Shown: in pieces, positions 7,274 to 16,579 of the stretch
Layout of the letters: each line of letters starts with the position of its first letter
How positions within the stretch are numbered: the stretch's first letter is position 1
Source of the DNA: CAYPEL01 sp964409635
Lineage (GTDB): Bacteria; Pseudomonadota; Gammaproteobacteria; DSM-19610
Reading direction: 5' to 3'
Length of the DNA stretch: 30,848 nt
Assembly (NCBI GenBank): GCA_964409635.1
Contig: CAYPEL010000013.1
Coordinates: 1-30,848, forward strand
The notes under the pieces: generated by a model
The model's database searches: none
Told to the model about the DNA's origin: nothing
Seen by the model: only the letters and a program-made list of their open reading frames with translations
Program-made: the position numbers and the translations under genes

Positions 7274-7912
7274 ATGACACACCCCAGCCCGGCTGCCCGG
7301 CTTCAAGGACACGCGCTCACCTGTATTCGCGATGACCGGACGCTTTTTTCGGATTTGTCTTTCAGGCTGGAGCCCTCGCAAACACTGCTCGTCGAGGGAC
7401 GCAACGGCAGCGGCAAAACCTCCCTATTACGCATGCTCTGCGCAATTCGTATGCCGGATGAAGGCCGTATCACCTGGAACGATAATGATATTTTCAAACT
7501 ATCAACGGACTACCTGAGCAGCATTGCCTATGTCGGTCACAAGGACAGTGTCAAACTCGACCTGACGGCAGACGAGAATCTTGCCTTCGTGAAAAATCTG
7601 GGCAATCCGGTACACGGAATTTGTAACGAGGACGCGCTAAACGCGGTTTTCCTGTCGGGCTACGGCGATGTACCCGCCCGAAAAATGTCTGCAGGACAAC
7701 AGCGCCGCCTGGCGTTGGCCCGCTTACTGGTGACACAGTCACAGCTCTGGATTCTCGATGAGCCCTTCACCTCGCTCGATACGCAGGGAATCGAGCTGAT
7801 TGAGAACCTGATCCGAAAACATTTGTCCAACGATGGTATGCTGGTTATGTCGTCCCATCACGCGGTCTCGCTTGAAAAACATAGCATTATGCGTATTAAT
7901 TTATCGGCATGA
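7274..7912 (+). CDS. ccmA: Haem exporter ATP-binding protein CcmA
   Basis: The 212-residue product is the ABC ATPase of the CcmABCD complex, which releases haem-loaded CcmE for cytochrome c maturation. It shows Walker A GRNGSGKTS (42-50), the signature MSAGQQRR (about 139) and Walker B LWILDEP (about 157), with a short length typical of CcmA. The CcmA-typical SSH near the C-terminus is also present. It heads a nine-gene operon and overlaps ccmB by four bases (ATGA). No clear ribosome binding site precedes the ATG at 7274, but no better in-frame start exists. Confidence 0.95.
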   Translation: MTHPSPAARLQGHALTCIRDDRTLFSDLSFRLEPSQTLLVEGRNGSGKTSLLRMLCAIRMPDEGRITWNDNDIFKLSTDYLSSIAYVGHKDSVKLDLTADENLAFVKNLGNPVHGICNEDALNAVFLSGYGDVPARKMSAGQQRRLALARLLVTQSQLWILDEPFTSLDTQGIELIENLIRKHLSNDGMLVMSSHHAVSLEKHSIMRINLSA

Positions 7913-8592
7913 CGACGGCCTCATTACCACATGCTTTTCTGGCATTATTAAAGCGGGATTTGACCCTGGCAATCCGGCACCGTGCTGAAATCGCCAATCC
8001 GTTATTATTCTTCGTCATGGTGACCGCCCTATTTCCACTGGGAATTGGCCCGGATCCTGCTGTACTAAAGACCGTTGGCCCGGGTATTATCTGGGTGGCG
8101 GCATTACTGGCGGCATTATTGTCTCTGGATAGTGTGTTTCGATCCGACTTTGAGGACGGTTCGCTGGAACAGATTGTAATGAGTCCGCACCCGCTCTCGG
8201 TACTGATGTTGGCTAAAGTACTGGCGCACTGGCTTGTCACGGGGCTGCCACTGTTATTGGTAGCACCCTTATTGGGGGTGTTGCTGGGACTACCCGGGAT
8301 AGAAATAAAAACATTAATGATCACGCTGGCACTAGGCACCCCGGTTTTAAGTATGATTGGCGCCATCGGTGTCGCGTTAACCGTCGGCTTACGCCAGGGT
8401 GGGATGATTTTGTCGTTACTGGTGCTACCTTTGTATATACCTGTGCTGATTTTTTCGGCCAGTGCCGTGCATGCCGCGGGTGCCGGACTGTCGATTTCCG
8501 GACATTTGTATTTGCTGGTGGCTTTATTGATGTTCGCGATAAGTTTATCGCCAGTTGCCACGGCTTCAGCATTACGGATTAGCCTGAATTAA
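7909..8592 (+). CDS. ccmB: Haem exporter membrane protein CcmB
   Basis: The 227-residue product is a polytopic membrane protein with about six hydrophobic segments. It contains the family stretch DSVFRSDFEDGSLEQ near residue 75, which marks the cytoplasmic face that contacts CcmA. It is the permease subunit of CcmABCD. The start overlaps the ccmA stop and the stop lies six bases before ccmC. Confidence 0.95.
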   Translation: MTTASLPHAFLALLKRDLTLAIRHRAEIANPLLFFVMVTALFPLGIGPDPAVLKTVGPGIIWVAALLAALLSLDSVFRSDFEDGSLEQIVMSPHPLSVLMLAKVLAHWLVTGLPLLLVAPLLGVLLGLPGIEIKTLMITLALGTPVLSMIGAIGVALTVGLRQGGMILSLLVLPLYIPVLIFSASAVHAAGAGLSISGHLYLLVALLMFAISLSPVATASALRISLN

Positions 8593-8598
8593 TTATTT

Positions 8599-9336
8599 AT
8601 GTTTATTTTCTTTCACAAACTGGCCTCGCCTAAATATTTTTACAGCATTGCAGGAAAAATGATTCCCTGGCTGGGCACCGCCTGTTTAATAACCATGCTG
8701 ACAGGACTGTATCTGGGACTGTTTGTTGCCCCCACCGATTACCAGCAAGGCGATAGCTATCGCATCATGTTTGTCCACGTACCCAGCGCGTGGATGTCCA
8801 TGTTTATTTACGTCGTCATGGCTACCGCCAGTGCAATCGGGCTGGTCTGGCGTATCAAACTCGCCGAAATCGTTGCCATCAGCAGTGCAACCATCGGCGC
8901 CTCTTTTACCTTTCTGGCACTGGTGACCGGATCGATCTGGGGCAAGCCGATGTGGGGCGCCTGGTGGGTGTGGGACGCCCGGCTAACATCCGAGCTGGTT
9001 CTGCTGTTTCTCTATCTCGGTGTGATCGCGTTGTACAACGCCGTGGAAGACAAACGCACCGCGGCGCGCGCAGCCTCCATCCTGGCGATTGTCGGGGTCG
9101 TTAACATTCCGATTATTCACTACTCGGTCGAATGGTGGAACACCTTACACCAGGGCCCAACGGTTACTAAATTTGATGCGCCGTCAATTGATACACGTAT
9201 GTTGATCCCCCTGTTGTTGATGGCCGTGGCCTTCAAGCTTTATTACACTGTCGTACTGCTGATGCGCGCCCGCTGTGAAGTACTGGCGCGTGAACGCAAC
9301 ACCCAGTGGGTTAAAGAACTGGCGGGTAGCGCATGA
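8599..9336 (+). CDS. ccmC: Haem handling membrane protein CcmC
   Basis: The 245-residue integral membrane protein carries the tryptophan-rich WWD motif (WGAWWVWDARLTS, about residues 118-130) that binds haem at the periplasmic face. Flanking histidines occur in FVHVP and IIHYS. CcmC loads haem onto the active-site histidine of CcmE. It starts six bases after ccmB and its stop overlaps the ccmD start (ATGA). Confidence 0.95.
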   Translation: MFIFFHKLASPKYFYSIAGKMIPWLGTACLITMLTGLYLGLFVAPTDYQQGDSYRIMFVHVPSAWMSMFIYVVMATASAIGLVWRIKLAEIVAISSATIGASFTFLALVTGSIWGKPMWGAWWVWDARLTSELVLLFLYLGVIALYNAVEDKRTAARAASILAIVGVVNIPIIHYSVEWWNTLHQGPTVTKFDAPSIDTRMLIPLLLMAVAFKLYYTVVLLMRARCEVLARERNTQWVKELAGSA

Positions 9337-9503
9337 ACTATTCCGAATTTTTCCACATGGGCGGCTATGCATTTTATGTCTGGACATCCTATGGCATAAC
9401 CTTGATTGTCCTGCTGGCCAATCTGCTTGCGCCCATTTTTTTAAAACGTAAACTATTGACTGATCTGGCCAGCAAGGCCAGACGCGCGAGGCAACAAGCA
9501 TGA
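9333..9503 (+). CDS. ccmD: Haem exporter small subunit CcmD
   Basis: This short gene encodes 56 residues beginning MNYSEFFHMGGYAFYVW, the usual CcmD opening. One transmembrane helix (about 18-36) is followed by a basic tail (KARRARQQ). CcmD stabilises the CcmABC-CcmE complex and helps release holo-CcmE. Its start overlaps the ccmC stop and its stop overlaps the ccmE start, both by four bases. Confidence 0.93.
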   Translation: MNYSEFFHMGGYAFYVWTSYGITLIVLLANLLAPIFLKRKLLTDLASKARRARQQA

Positions 9504-9967
9504 CACCGGCACGAAAAAAACGACTGACGCTTATCGGCATGATGGTGATGGGTGTCGCCATCGCGGTTGGTTTTGCGCTTCAAGCGTTCAACCAGAACCT
9601 GATGTTCTTCTACGCACCCAGCGAAGTACTGGCCGGTGAAGCGCCACAAAACCATACCTTCCGGCTCGGCGGACTGGTCACGACCGGTAGTGTGAAACGG
9701 CTGGAAAACGGATTGACCACGGAGTTTGAAGTAACCGATAATGTCAAATCCGTGAAAATCCAATACACCGGTATCCTGCCGGATTTGTTCCGCGAAGGTC
9801 AGGGTATCGTGGCACATGGCAGTCTGCGTGACGATGGGATTTTTGTCGCCGATGAAGTACTCGCCAAACACGATGAAAACTATATGCCACCGGAAGTCGC
9901 CGAAGCGCTAAAAGCAGCGCACAATGAAGCCGTCGCCACACCCCTGCAGGACAACACATCGCCATGA
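9500..9967 (+). CDS. ccmE: Haem chaperone CcmE
   Basis: The 155-residue periplasmic haem chaperone is anchored by one N-terminal helix (about 8-28). An OB-fold domain follows. The motif LAKHDENYMPPE contains His124, which binds haem covalently, and Tyr128, an axial ligand. CcmE receives haem from CcmC and passes it to CcmF. It overlaps both neighbours by four bases. Confidence 0.96.
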   Translation: MTPARKKRLTLIGMMVMGVAIAVGFALQAFNQNLMFFYAPSEVLAGEAPQNHTFRLGGLVTTGSVKRLENGLTTEFEVTDNVKSVKIQYTGILPDLFREGQGIVAHGSLRDDGIFVADEVLAKHDENYMPPEVAEALKAAHNEAVATPLQDNTSP

Positions 9968-11964
9968 TTCCAGAACTTGGCCACTATGCCCTGATACTCG
10001 CCTTGTGCCTGACGATTGTACAAGCAACTTTGCCGATGATTGGCAGCCTGAATAACACGCCAAGCTGGGTCAACCTGGCCAAGCCCGCTGCCTGGGGACA
10101 GTTTATATTTCTTGCGGTTGCATTTGCCGCACTGGTGCAGTCTTTTATAGCCAACGATTTTTCCGTTTTGTATGTCGCGCAAAACGGCAACACGCAGATG
10201 CCTCTCATCTATAAAATTTCTGCCGTCTGGGGTGCGCACGAAGGCTCGCTATTACTCTGGGCCTTAATACTGGCAGGCTGGACAGCCGCCGTAGCACTGT
10301 TTGGCCGCAGTCTACCGGATGACATGCTGGCACGGGTGTTGTCCGTCATGGGCATGATCAGCATCGGTTTCCTGACCTTTATGCTGTTCACTTCGAACCC
10401 GTTTACACGCCTGTTTCCGGCGCCGATTGAAGGTGGTGAGCTGAATCCACTGCTACAAGATCTGGGGCTCGCAATTCATCCCCCCATGCTGTACATGGGT
10501 TATGTCGGCTTGTCGGTCGCATTCAGCTTTGCACTGGCCGCCTTGATCGGCGGTAAACTGGACGCCACCTGGGCACGCTGGTCACGGCCCTGGACATTGA
10601 TCGCCTGGGTGTTCCTGACCATCGGTATTGCGCTCGGCAGTTGGTGGGCCTACTACGAACTCGGCTGGGGCGGCTGGTGGTTCTGGGATCCGGTCGAAAA
10701 TGCGTCCTTCATGCCCTGGTTGGCAGCAACAGCACTGATTCATTCACTGGCGGTTACCGAAAAACGCGGCGCCTTCCGGCGTTGGACGGTGTTACTCGCC
10801 TTGCTGGCCTTTTCACTCAGCCTGCTCGGCACCTTCCTGGTACGTTCCGGCGTACTCACGTCGGTACACGCGTTTGCCACGGATCCGGAACGCGGTTTTT
10901 ACATTCTCGTTTTCCTGTCGATTGTCATCGGCGGTTCGTTGTTGCTCTATGCCTGGCGCGCGCCAAATATTCCGCGTGGTGGTGGCTTTGCTATGTTATC
11001 GAGGGAAAGCCTGTTACTCGGTAACAACTTGATTCTGCTCGTTACCCTGGCGTTTGTCCTGCTGGGTACGCTGGCGCCGCTGCTCTATGACGCACTGGGT
11101 TGGGGTAAGATTTCGGTTGGCTTCCCGTACTTTAATGCCATGTTCGTCATGCTGATGCCGTTACTGGTGCTGATTATGGCGGCCGGGCCGTTGACACGCT
11201 GGAAACAACAGGATCCTGCTGCCTTACTGCGCAGTTTACGTGGCGCTTTTATTTTTAGTCTGGCGGCCGGTATCCTTGTAGCCCTGCCGGTGTTTAGCGG
11301 CTCACTGTCTGCCGGTTTCGCCGTTGCGCTTTCGCTGTGGCTGGTCACAACGCTGATAATCAGCACCCGGCAGCGCTTGCAGAACAAACCAGGCCTGGCC
11401 TCGATTGCAAAAGACCTGGCAAGCCGTGGCGGCCGTTCATATTACGGCATGTGGGTCGCCCATTTAGGCATAGCCGTGTTTATTATCGGCGCTACCTTTG
11501 TTACCCAGTTCGATGTTGAAAAAGATATCCGCATGAGCCCTGGGCAGGACGTGTCACTGGCAAACTATGTCTTCCGCTTCGAAGGTGTTGAAGTTAAACA
11601 GGGCCCGAATTACAGCAGCCAATACGGCACCGTTCGGGTTTTTAAAGATGAACAGGAAATCGCCCTGCTACACCCTGAAAAACGCACCTACCAGGTACAG
11701 CGCAATCCCATGACCGAAGCCGGTATCAACGCCGGATTCCTGCGTGACATTTATGTCTCGCTCGGTGAACCACTCGGCAAAGGCGAATGGAGTCTGCGTT
11801 TATATTACAAACCTTTCGTACGCTGGATCTGGCTGGGCTGTATACTGATCGCCATCGGCGGGTTACTGGCTGCCAGTGATCCGCGTTACCGCATGCGTTT
11901 GGCAGAAAAACTAAAGCCATCCGCCACAAGCTCCAAAGCCATCCGCCAGGGAGACCCGGCCTGA
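9964..11964 (+). CDS. ccmF: Cytochrome c haem lyase subunit CcmF
   Basis: The 666-residue polytopic membrane protein is the haem lyase that joins haem to the CXXCH motif of apocytochromes. It carries the haem-binding WWD motif (GGWWFWDPVENASFMPWL, about residues 235-252). Family histidine-containing loops are also present (AIHPPMLYMGYVG, LIHSLAV). A large periplasmic region near 500-620 is followed by a last helix and a basic tail. Its stop shares a base with the ccmG start (TGATG). Confidence 0.96.
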   Translation: MIPELGHYALILALCLTIVQATLPMIGSLNNTPSWVNLAKPAAWGQFIFLAVAFAALVQSFIANDFSVLYVAQNGNTQMPLIYKISAVWGAHEGSLLLWALILAGWTAAVALFGRSLPDDMLARVLSVMGMISIGFLTFMLFTSNPFTRLFPAPIEGGELNPLLQDLGLAIHPPMLYMGYVGLSVAFSFALAALIGGKLDATWARWSRPWTLIAWVFLTIGIALGSWWAYYELGWGGWWFWDPVENASFMPWLAATALIHSLAVTEKRGAFRRWTVLLALLAFSLSLLGTFLVRSGVLTSVHAFATDPERGFYILVFLSIVIGGSLLLYAWRAPNIPRGGGFAMLSRESLLLGNNLILLVTLAFVLLGTLAPLLYDALGWGKISVGFPYFNAMFVMLMPLLVLIMAAGPLTRWKQQDPAALLRSLRGAFIFSLAAGILVALPVFSGSLSAGFAVALSLWLVTTLIISTRQRLQNKPGLASIAKDLASRGGRSYYGMWVAHLGIAVFIIGATFVTQFDVEKDIRMSPGQDVSLANYVFRFEGVEVKQGPNYSSQYGTVRVFKDEQEIALLHPEKRTYQVQRNPMTEAGINAGFLRDIYVSLGEPLGKGEWSLRLYYKPFVRWIWLGCILIAIGGLLAASDPRYRMRLAEKLKPSATSSKAIRQGDPA

Positions 11965-12503
11965 TGCCCCGTTTTGTACGTTTTCTGTTGCCACTGTTTG
12001 CCTTTCTGGCCCTGGCTAGTCTGCTCTTTATGGGCCTCAGCCTTGACCCTAAAAAAATACCCTCTCCGTTAATCGGTAAACCGGCGCCGGAGTTTTCCCT
12101 GCCTCTACTTGAAGCACCGGAAAAAACACTCACCCACAACGACCTTAAAAATAAGGTTTCGCTACTCAATGTCTGGGCGACCTGGTGTGGGGGCTGCCGC
12201 CATGAACATCCGGTGGTGATGCAGCTAGCCAAAACCGGCGTACCCATTTATGGCCTGAACTATAAGGATAAAAGACCGGATGCCAAACGCTGGTTGTTAC
12301 AATTAGGTAACCCCTACCTTGCAAATGCGTTTGATGAAGATGGCCGGGTCGGCATTGACTGGGGTGTATATGGAGCACCGGAAACCTTTGTAATCGACAA
12401 ACAAGGTGTGATTCGTCACAAACACATTGGACCGCTGACAACGGAAGTTGTTAATCGTGACATTCTGCCCTTGATCAGGCAATTACAGGAAGTAGATACA
12501 TGA
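11964..12503 (+). CDS. ccmG: Thiol:disulfide interchange protein CcmG (DsbE)
   Basis: This 179-residue membrane-anchored thioredoxin-like protein reduces the haem-binding cysteines of apocytochromes. After one N-terminal helix (about 6-26) comes the active site WCGGC (Cys75 and Cys78), then the CcmG-specific GVYGAPETF with its cis-Pro region. The GG pair between the cysteines is unusual for CcmG, where other residues such as PT or VP are common, and may shift the redox potential. It overlaps ccmH by four bases. Confidence 0.94.
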   Translation: MPRFVRFLLPLFAFLALASLLFMGLSLDPKKIPSPLIGKPAPEFSLPLLEAPEKTLTHNDLKNKVSLLNVWATWCGGCRHEHPVVMQLAKTGVPIYGLNYKDKRPDAKRWLLQLGNPYLANAFDEDGRVGIDWGVYGAPETFVIDKQGVIRHKHIGPLTTEVVNRDILPLIRQLQEVDT

Positions 12504-12982
12504 AAGGTCTGAGAATACTGTTGACTACACTCGCTTTACTCATGGCGCTGTCTGCACGGGCGGGACTTGAATCGTTCGATTTTACCGGCAATGTCGACGT
12601 CGATCATTTTAGAACGCTGATTTCAGAAATACGCTGCCTGGTCTGCCAAAACCAGTCGTTGGCAGATTCAGATGCAGAACTTGCCCATGATCTACGGCAA
12701 GAAGTCTATGATCTGGTAGACAAAGGTCAGACAGATCAGGAAATTATCAATTTTCTAGTGGCGCGCTACGGCGACTTTATACTATACAAGCCACCGGTCA
12801 AACCCTCGACCTACCTGCTGTGGTTTGGGCCATTTATCCTGCTTGGACTTGGCCTGATTCTCATACTGCGCACACTTGGGCAACGCCGTAAACACATAGA
12901 ACCCGAATTCTCAGAACAAGATAAAGCCCGTTTGCAACAGATACTCGGTAATTCAGACAAGGACAAGCAACAAGCATCATGA
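12500..12982 (+). CDS. ccmH: Cytochrome c maturation protein CcmH
   Basis: The 160-residue product has a signal peptide (about 1-21) and the motif RCLVCQNQSLADS, whose Cys46 and Cys49 form the redox pair. A single transmembrane helix near 103-123 anchors the protein. CcmH works with CcmG to keep apocytochrome cysteines reduced and with CcmF/CcmI in ligation. It corresponds to the N-terminal half of the fused E. coli CcmH; the TPR half is the separate ccmI here. Four-base overlaps occur on both sides. Confidence 0.95.
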   Translation: MKGLRILLTTLALLMALSARAGLESFDFTGNVDVDHFRTLISEIRCLVCQNQSLADSDAELAHDLRQEVYDLVDKGQTDQEIINFLVARYGDFILYKPPVKPSTYLLWFGPFILLGLGLILILRTLGQRRKHIEPEFSEQDKARLQQILGNSDKDKQQAS

Positions 12983-14208
12983 GTGAATTCTCGCTCCTGG
13001 TTGCGGCGATGACCGTAGTGGCGCTGCTGTTCGTCGTGCCGCCGCTACTACGTTATAAACCCGCCAGAAAACTCAATCACGATGAATTTAACACCGCTGT
13101 CATCAAGCAACAACTGGCCGAACTTATCACTGATATGGAAGCGGGAAAACTCGATAAAACCGCCTATACTGCAGCCCGGCACGATCTGGAGCGTACCCTC
13201 CTGGATGATACTAGCAAACCAAGCGATTCTCTTCCTGATGTTGAACGTAGTGGTCGCTGGGCAAGTGTATTACTAGCGCTGTTATTACCGGCTGCTGCCT
13301 TGCTGATCTACGACGAATTCGGTTCACAAAACGTCTTTTCACCCGGCAAGCCTGTCGTTGCGGAAGACGATAGCGGCCATTCGCTCGATGTCATGATCGA
13401 TAGATTGGCAAAACGGCTACAGGATAATCCAGATGATATTGAAGGCTGGGTCATGCTGGCAACAAGTTATATCGGCACCAATCAGTTCAGCAAAGCAGCC
13501 CGGGCTTACAAACAAGCCCTGCAGCAAACGGGTGATGATCCACAATTGCTAACCGAATATGCAGATGCACTCGCCATGGCTAACGGGGGTGAGTTCACGG
13601 ATGAGATAGGTAAATTATTGCAGACCTCCCTGCAGTTGCAACCGGAAAATGTTAAAACATTATGGCTCTTAGGTCACTGGCATTATCAGCGCAGTCAATA
13701 CCAGGCATCGCTTACACACTGGCAAAAAGCTGCAAAGAATCTACCGGCAGATAGCCAGGAAGCAACAGTTCTGAGTCAGCAAATAGAGCTCGCACAGAAC
13801 AAGCTGGGGCTCGCGGTGACTGAAAAGGTAGCGGCCACAGCATCACAGGCAGCAGCCGCCGGGGCAAGCGTCCAGGTAACTGTTTCTCTGGATCCTTCAC
13901 TTAAGGATAAAACCTCCCCTGCAGACACCCTGTTTATTTTTGCGCGTGCCGCCAAAGGGCCGCGGATGCCGCTGGCGATTGTTAGAAAACAGGTGAAGGA
14001 TTTGCCGGTGACGGTAACACTGGATGACTCTCAAGCCATGTCTCAACAAATGGTTTTGTCAAAGTTTTCTGAGGTAAGCGTTGGCGCCCGCATATCTAAA
14101 ACAGGTAATGCCATGCCTTCGTCTGGCGACCTGATGGGTAATGCCAGCCCTATTTCTACTCGCGACAGTAACGCTGTTAAAATTATTATCAACCAAGCTA
14201 TTCCCTGA
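12979..14208 (+). CDS. ccmI: Cytochrome c maturation TPR protein CcmI
   Basis: The 409-residue protein has two membrane segments at the N-terminus (about 4-22 and 93-110) with a charged loop between them. A periplasmic TPR region follows (about 130-260; EGWVMLATSYIGTNQFSKAARAYKQAL). The C-terminal domain holds segments typical of CcmI (TLFIFARAAKGPRMPLAIVRK). CcmI holds apocytochromes for the ligation complex. It is the last gene of the ccm operon and is followed by a foldback sequence. Confidence 0.93.
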   Translation: MSEFSLLVAAMTVVALLFVVPPLLRYKPARKLNHDEFNTAVIKQQLAELITDMEAGKLDKTAYTAARHDLERTLLDDTSKPSDSLPDVERSGRWASVLLALLLPAAALLIYDEFGSQNVFSPGKPVVAEDDSGHSLDVMIDRLAKRLQDNPDDIEGWVMLATSYIGTNQFSKAARAYKQALQQTGDDPQLLTEYADALAMANGGEFTDEIGKLLQTSLQLQPENVKTLWLLGHWHYQRSQYQASLTHWQKAAKNLPADSQEATVLSQQIELAQNKLGLAVTEKVAATASQAAAAGASVQVTVSLDPSLKDKTSPADTLFIFARAAKGPRMPLAIVRKQVKDLPVTVTLDDSQAMSQQMVLSKFSEVSVGARISKTGNAMPSSGDLMGNASPISTRDSNAVKIIINQAIP

Positions 14209-14221
14209 CTTACGAATGCGC

Positions 14222-14332
14222 ACGTTGATTACCCGACAGATCATCTTAGACACGCTGTGAATACATCCCGGTACGCTCGGCGGCAGCCTCCTTGCTGCCG
14301 ACGGTCTGTAAATGATCTATCGGGTAATAACG
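14222..14332. repeat. Long imperfect foldback element with an inner hairpin
   Basis: ATTACCCGACAGATCAT (14228-14244) and its near-exact reverse complement (14312-14328; 16 of 17 match) face each other. Adding a one-base bulge extends the pairing outward by ACGTT. Between them sits a second hairpin, CGGCAGC-CTCCTT-GCTGCCG (14281-14300). The whole block is about 110 bp and lies between the convergent ends of ccmI and the helicase gene. There is no T-run, so it is not a standard terminator. It could be a miniature repeat or a structured RNA end. Confidence 0.6.
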
Positions 14333-14376
14333 TACTGTTTAATACGCAGTAAATCCAACTGATTTTTCCAGGAGCA

Positions 14377-16397
14377 TTATAGTGGTTGCTTGGCTTTTCT
14401 ACGGGAAGACTTTGCAGGCGTTTTCACTCTGGTTTTAGAAGACCGCTTTTTAGTTGCTTTTTTTTCACCCGCTTTATTTTTCGTGCTCTTTTTCTTTGAC
14501 GCAGACTTTTGTGGTGGCGCATTCAAATCTGCTATATTTAATTTTTTCCCACAAACACGTGCGTGCTTGAGTATCTTAAACGTTTCCTTGGGCATACCAT
14601 CGGGTAAATCCACCGTTGAGAAGGTTTCATAAATTTCGATAGCGCCGATGTAACAGCTGTCTATCTCGGCTTCATTCGCTATTGCCCCCAGTATATTTCC
14701 CGGTTTGACTTTATCCTGGTGGCCAACGTCAAGCTTATAACGGCGCATTTCAACATCCGGGAATTTCTTAAGCTGGATAGGTGCGGTCTGTACCCGTTTC
14801 TCTTTATCAGCCGCACGGGTTCTTGGCTTTTTCTCTGACTCTTTTTCTCTGGGCGCTTTATTTCTCGGTTCTTTTTCTCTGGGTGCTTTATTGCTCGGCT
14901 CTTTTTTCCTGGCAGTTATTTCGGATACCAACAATGNNNNNNNNNNNNNNNNNNNNNNNNNNNNNNNNNNNNNNNNNNNNNNNNNNNNNNNNNNNNNNNN
15001 NNNNNNNNNNNNNNNNNNNNNNNNNNNNNNNNNNNNGGTGCTTTATTGCTCGGCTCTTTTTTCCTGGCAGTTATTTCGGATACCAACAATGGCTCTTCGC
15101 CCTGGGCGACTTTTGCAAGTGCTGCTGCAATTTGCAATGGATCAACGCCTGTTTCATCGTGGTATTCAAGCACCAGTGTCTCGAATGTTTTTATTTTTCG
15201 ATCATCCAGTGCATCGGTGATTTTTTGTTTAAAGGAATTGATCCGCTGCTGGTTAATATCTTTTGCCGAAGGCAATTGCATTGGCTCAATAACTTGCCGG
15301 GTAACTTTTTCAATAGTTTTCAACAGGCGCCTTTCACGCGGGGCAACGAACAAAATGGCTTCTCCACTGCGACCAGCCCGCCCGGTCCGGCCAATACGAT
15401 GCACATAGGACTCCGGGTCATACGGAATATCATAATTTATAACGTGGCTTATTCTCTCGACATCCAGGCCACGCGCAGCCACATCGGTTGCCACCAGGAT
15501 ATCTATCTTGCCCCGCTTCAGCTGCCCGATTGTGCGCTCACGGAGATTTTGCGAAAGATCTCCATTTATAGCCTCTGCAGCGAAGCCTCTCGCCTGTAAT
15601 TTTTCAGCCAACTCTACGGTTGCCGTTTTAGTGCGCACAAAAAGCAATAAAGCATCAAAGGGTTCTACTTCCAGTATCCGGGTGAGCGCATCAAGTTTAT
15701 GTGCGCCCGATATTAGCCAGTACCTTTGCCGGATCGTCGTAGCGGTTGTGGTTTTACTCTTTATCTTTACTATTTTGGGACTATCCAGGAACTGTTCCGC
15801 GACCTTACGGATTTCCTTCGGCATGGTTGCTGAAAACAAGGCGATTTGCCTTTGCTCCGGGATTTTATCCATCACCCATTTCACATCGTCGATAAACCCC
15901 ATGCGCAGCATCTCATCGGCTTCGTCCAGTACCAGCGCCTTTAACCTCTCGAGTTTTAACGTGCCACGCCGGATATGATCCATCACCCTGCCAGGCGTCC
16001 CCACAACCACATGAACACCACGTTTTAGCGGTCTTAGCTGGAGGCTATAAGACTGGCCGCCATAGATAGGCAGCACATGAAAACCTTTTAAAAAACGCGC
16101 ATAGGACTGAATAGCCTCGGCAACCTGTATTGCCAGTTCCCTGGTCGGCGCCAGGACCAGCAATTGCGGGTGATTTTTCGCGATATCAATTTTATCCAGC
16201 AACGGCAGGGCAAACGCAGCGGTCTTGCCCGTACCGGTTTGTGCCTGGCCGATGATGTCGCAACCGTCCAGCAAGTACGGAATACACTGCTGTTGGATTG
16301 GCGATGGGGTTTCGTAGCCAATATCATTCACGGCTTTGAGCAGCGGCTTTGATAGTTTAAAACTATCAAAGCTCGTTAATTCTTCATTGGGGGACAT
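14377..16397 (-). CDS. DEAD-box RNA helicase (DeaD/CsdA type), split by an assembly gap
   Basis: The helicase core shows AQTGTGKT (52-59), DEAD (158-161), SAT and HRIGRTGRAGRSG. After the core come a lysine-rich repetitive linker with KEP/REKE units and a DbpA-like RNA-binding domain, ending in a very basic tail (KKRSSKTRVKTPAKSSRRK). Such proteins unwind structured RNA in ribosome assembly and cold response. The N-run at 14937-15036 and the repeated 55 bp around it break the frame. Removing the Ns and one 55-bp copy gives one open frame of 621 residues, so I read this as a single intact gene. I chose the ATG at 16397; the frame start at 16403 is a TTG. Confidence 0.9.
14882..15091. other. 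Scaffold gap with identical 55-bp ends
   Basis: Exactly 100 N (14937-15036) are flanked by the same 55 bp at 14882-14936 and 15037-15091. This is what a scaffolder leaves when two contigs share a k-mer-length overlap. The duplication is therefore almost certainly an artefact. The neighbouring sequence is itself repetitive (units coding for APREKEP), which probably caused the contig break. Confidence 0.92.
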
Positions 16398-16579
16398 AAT
16401 CAAAGCCTGTCTATGAACAAAAGGCGCGGATTATACGCTATTTTGAAGTGTAATATATTTATAGCCGTAATATCGGGCTGCAACCCATTAACAGGGGGCT
16501 TGGCATTGCAGATCACCGGTATAGTCAATACTATTACACCCTAGTGGAAATACAACCCCCAATAAACTAGTTGAAAACC

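Noticed and set aside
7896..8561. 221-residue leftward frame over ccmB
   Set aside because: Ser/Asn-rich antisense translation of a membrane protein gene; ccmB is unambiguous.
14377..14934. Separate 185-residue basic protein gene
   Set aside because: It is the C-terminal part of the DEAD-box helicase cut off by the artificial gap.
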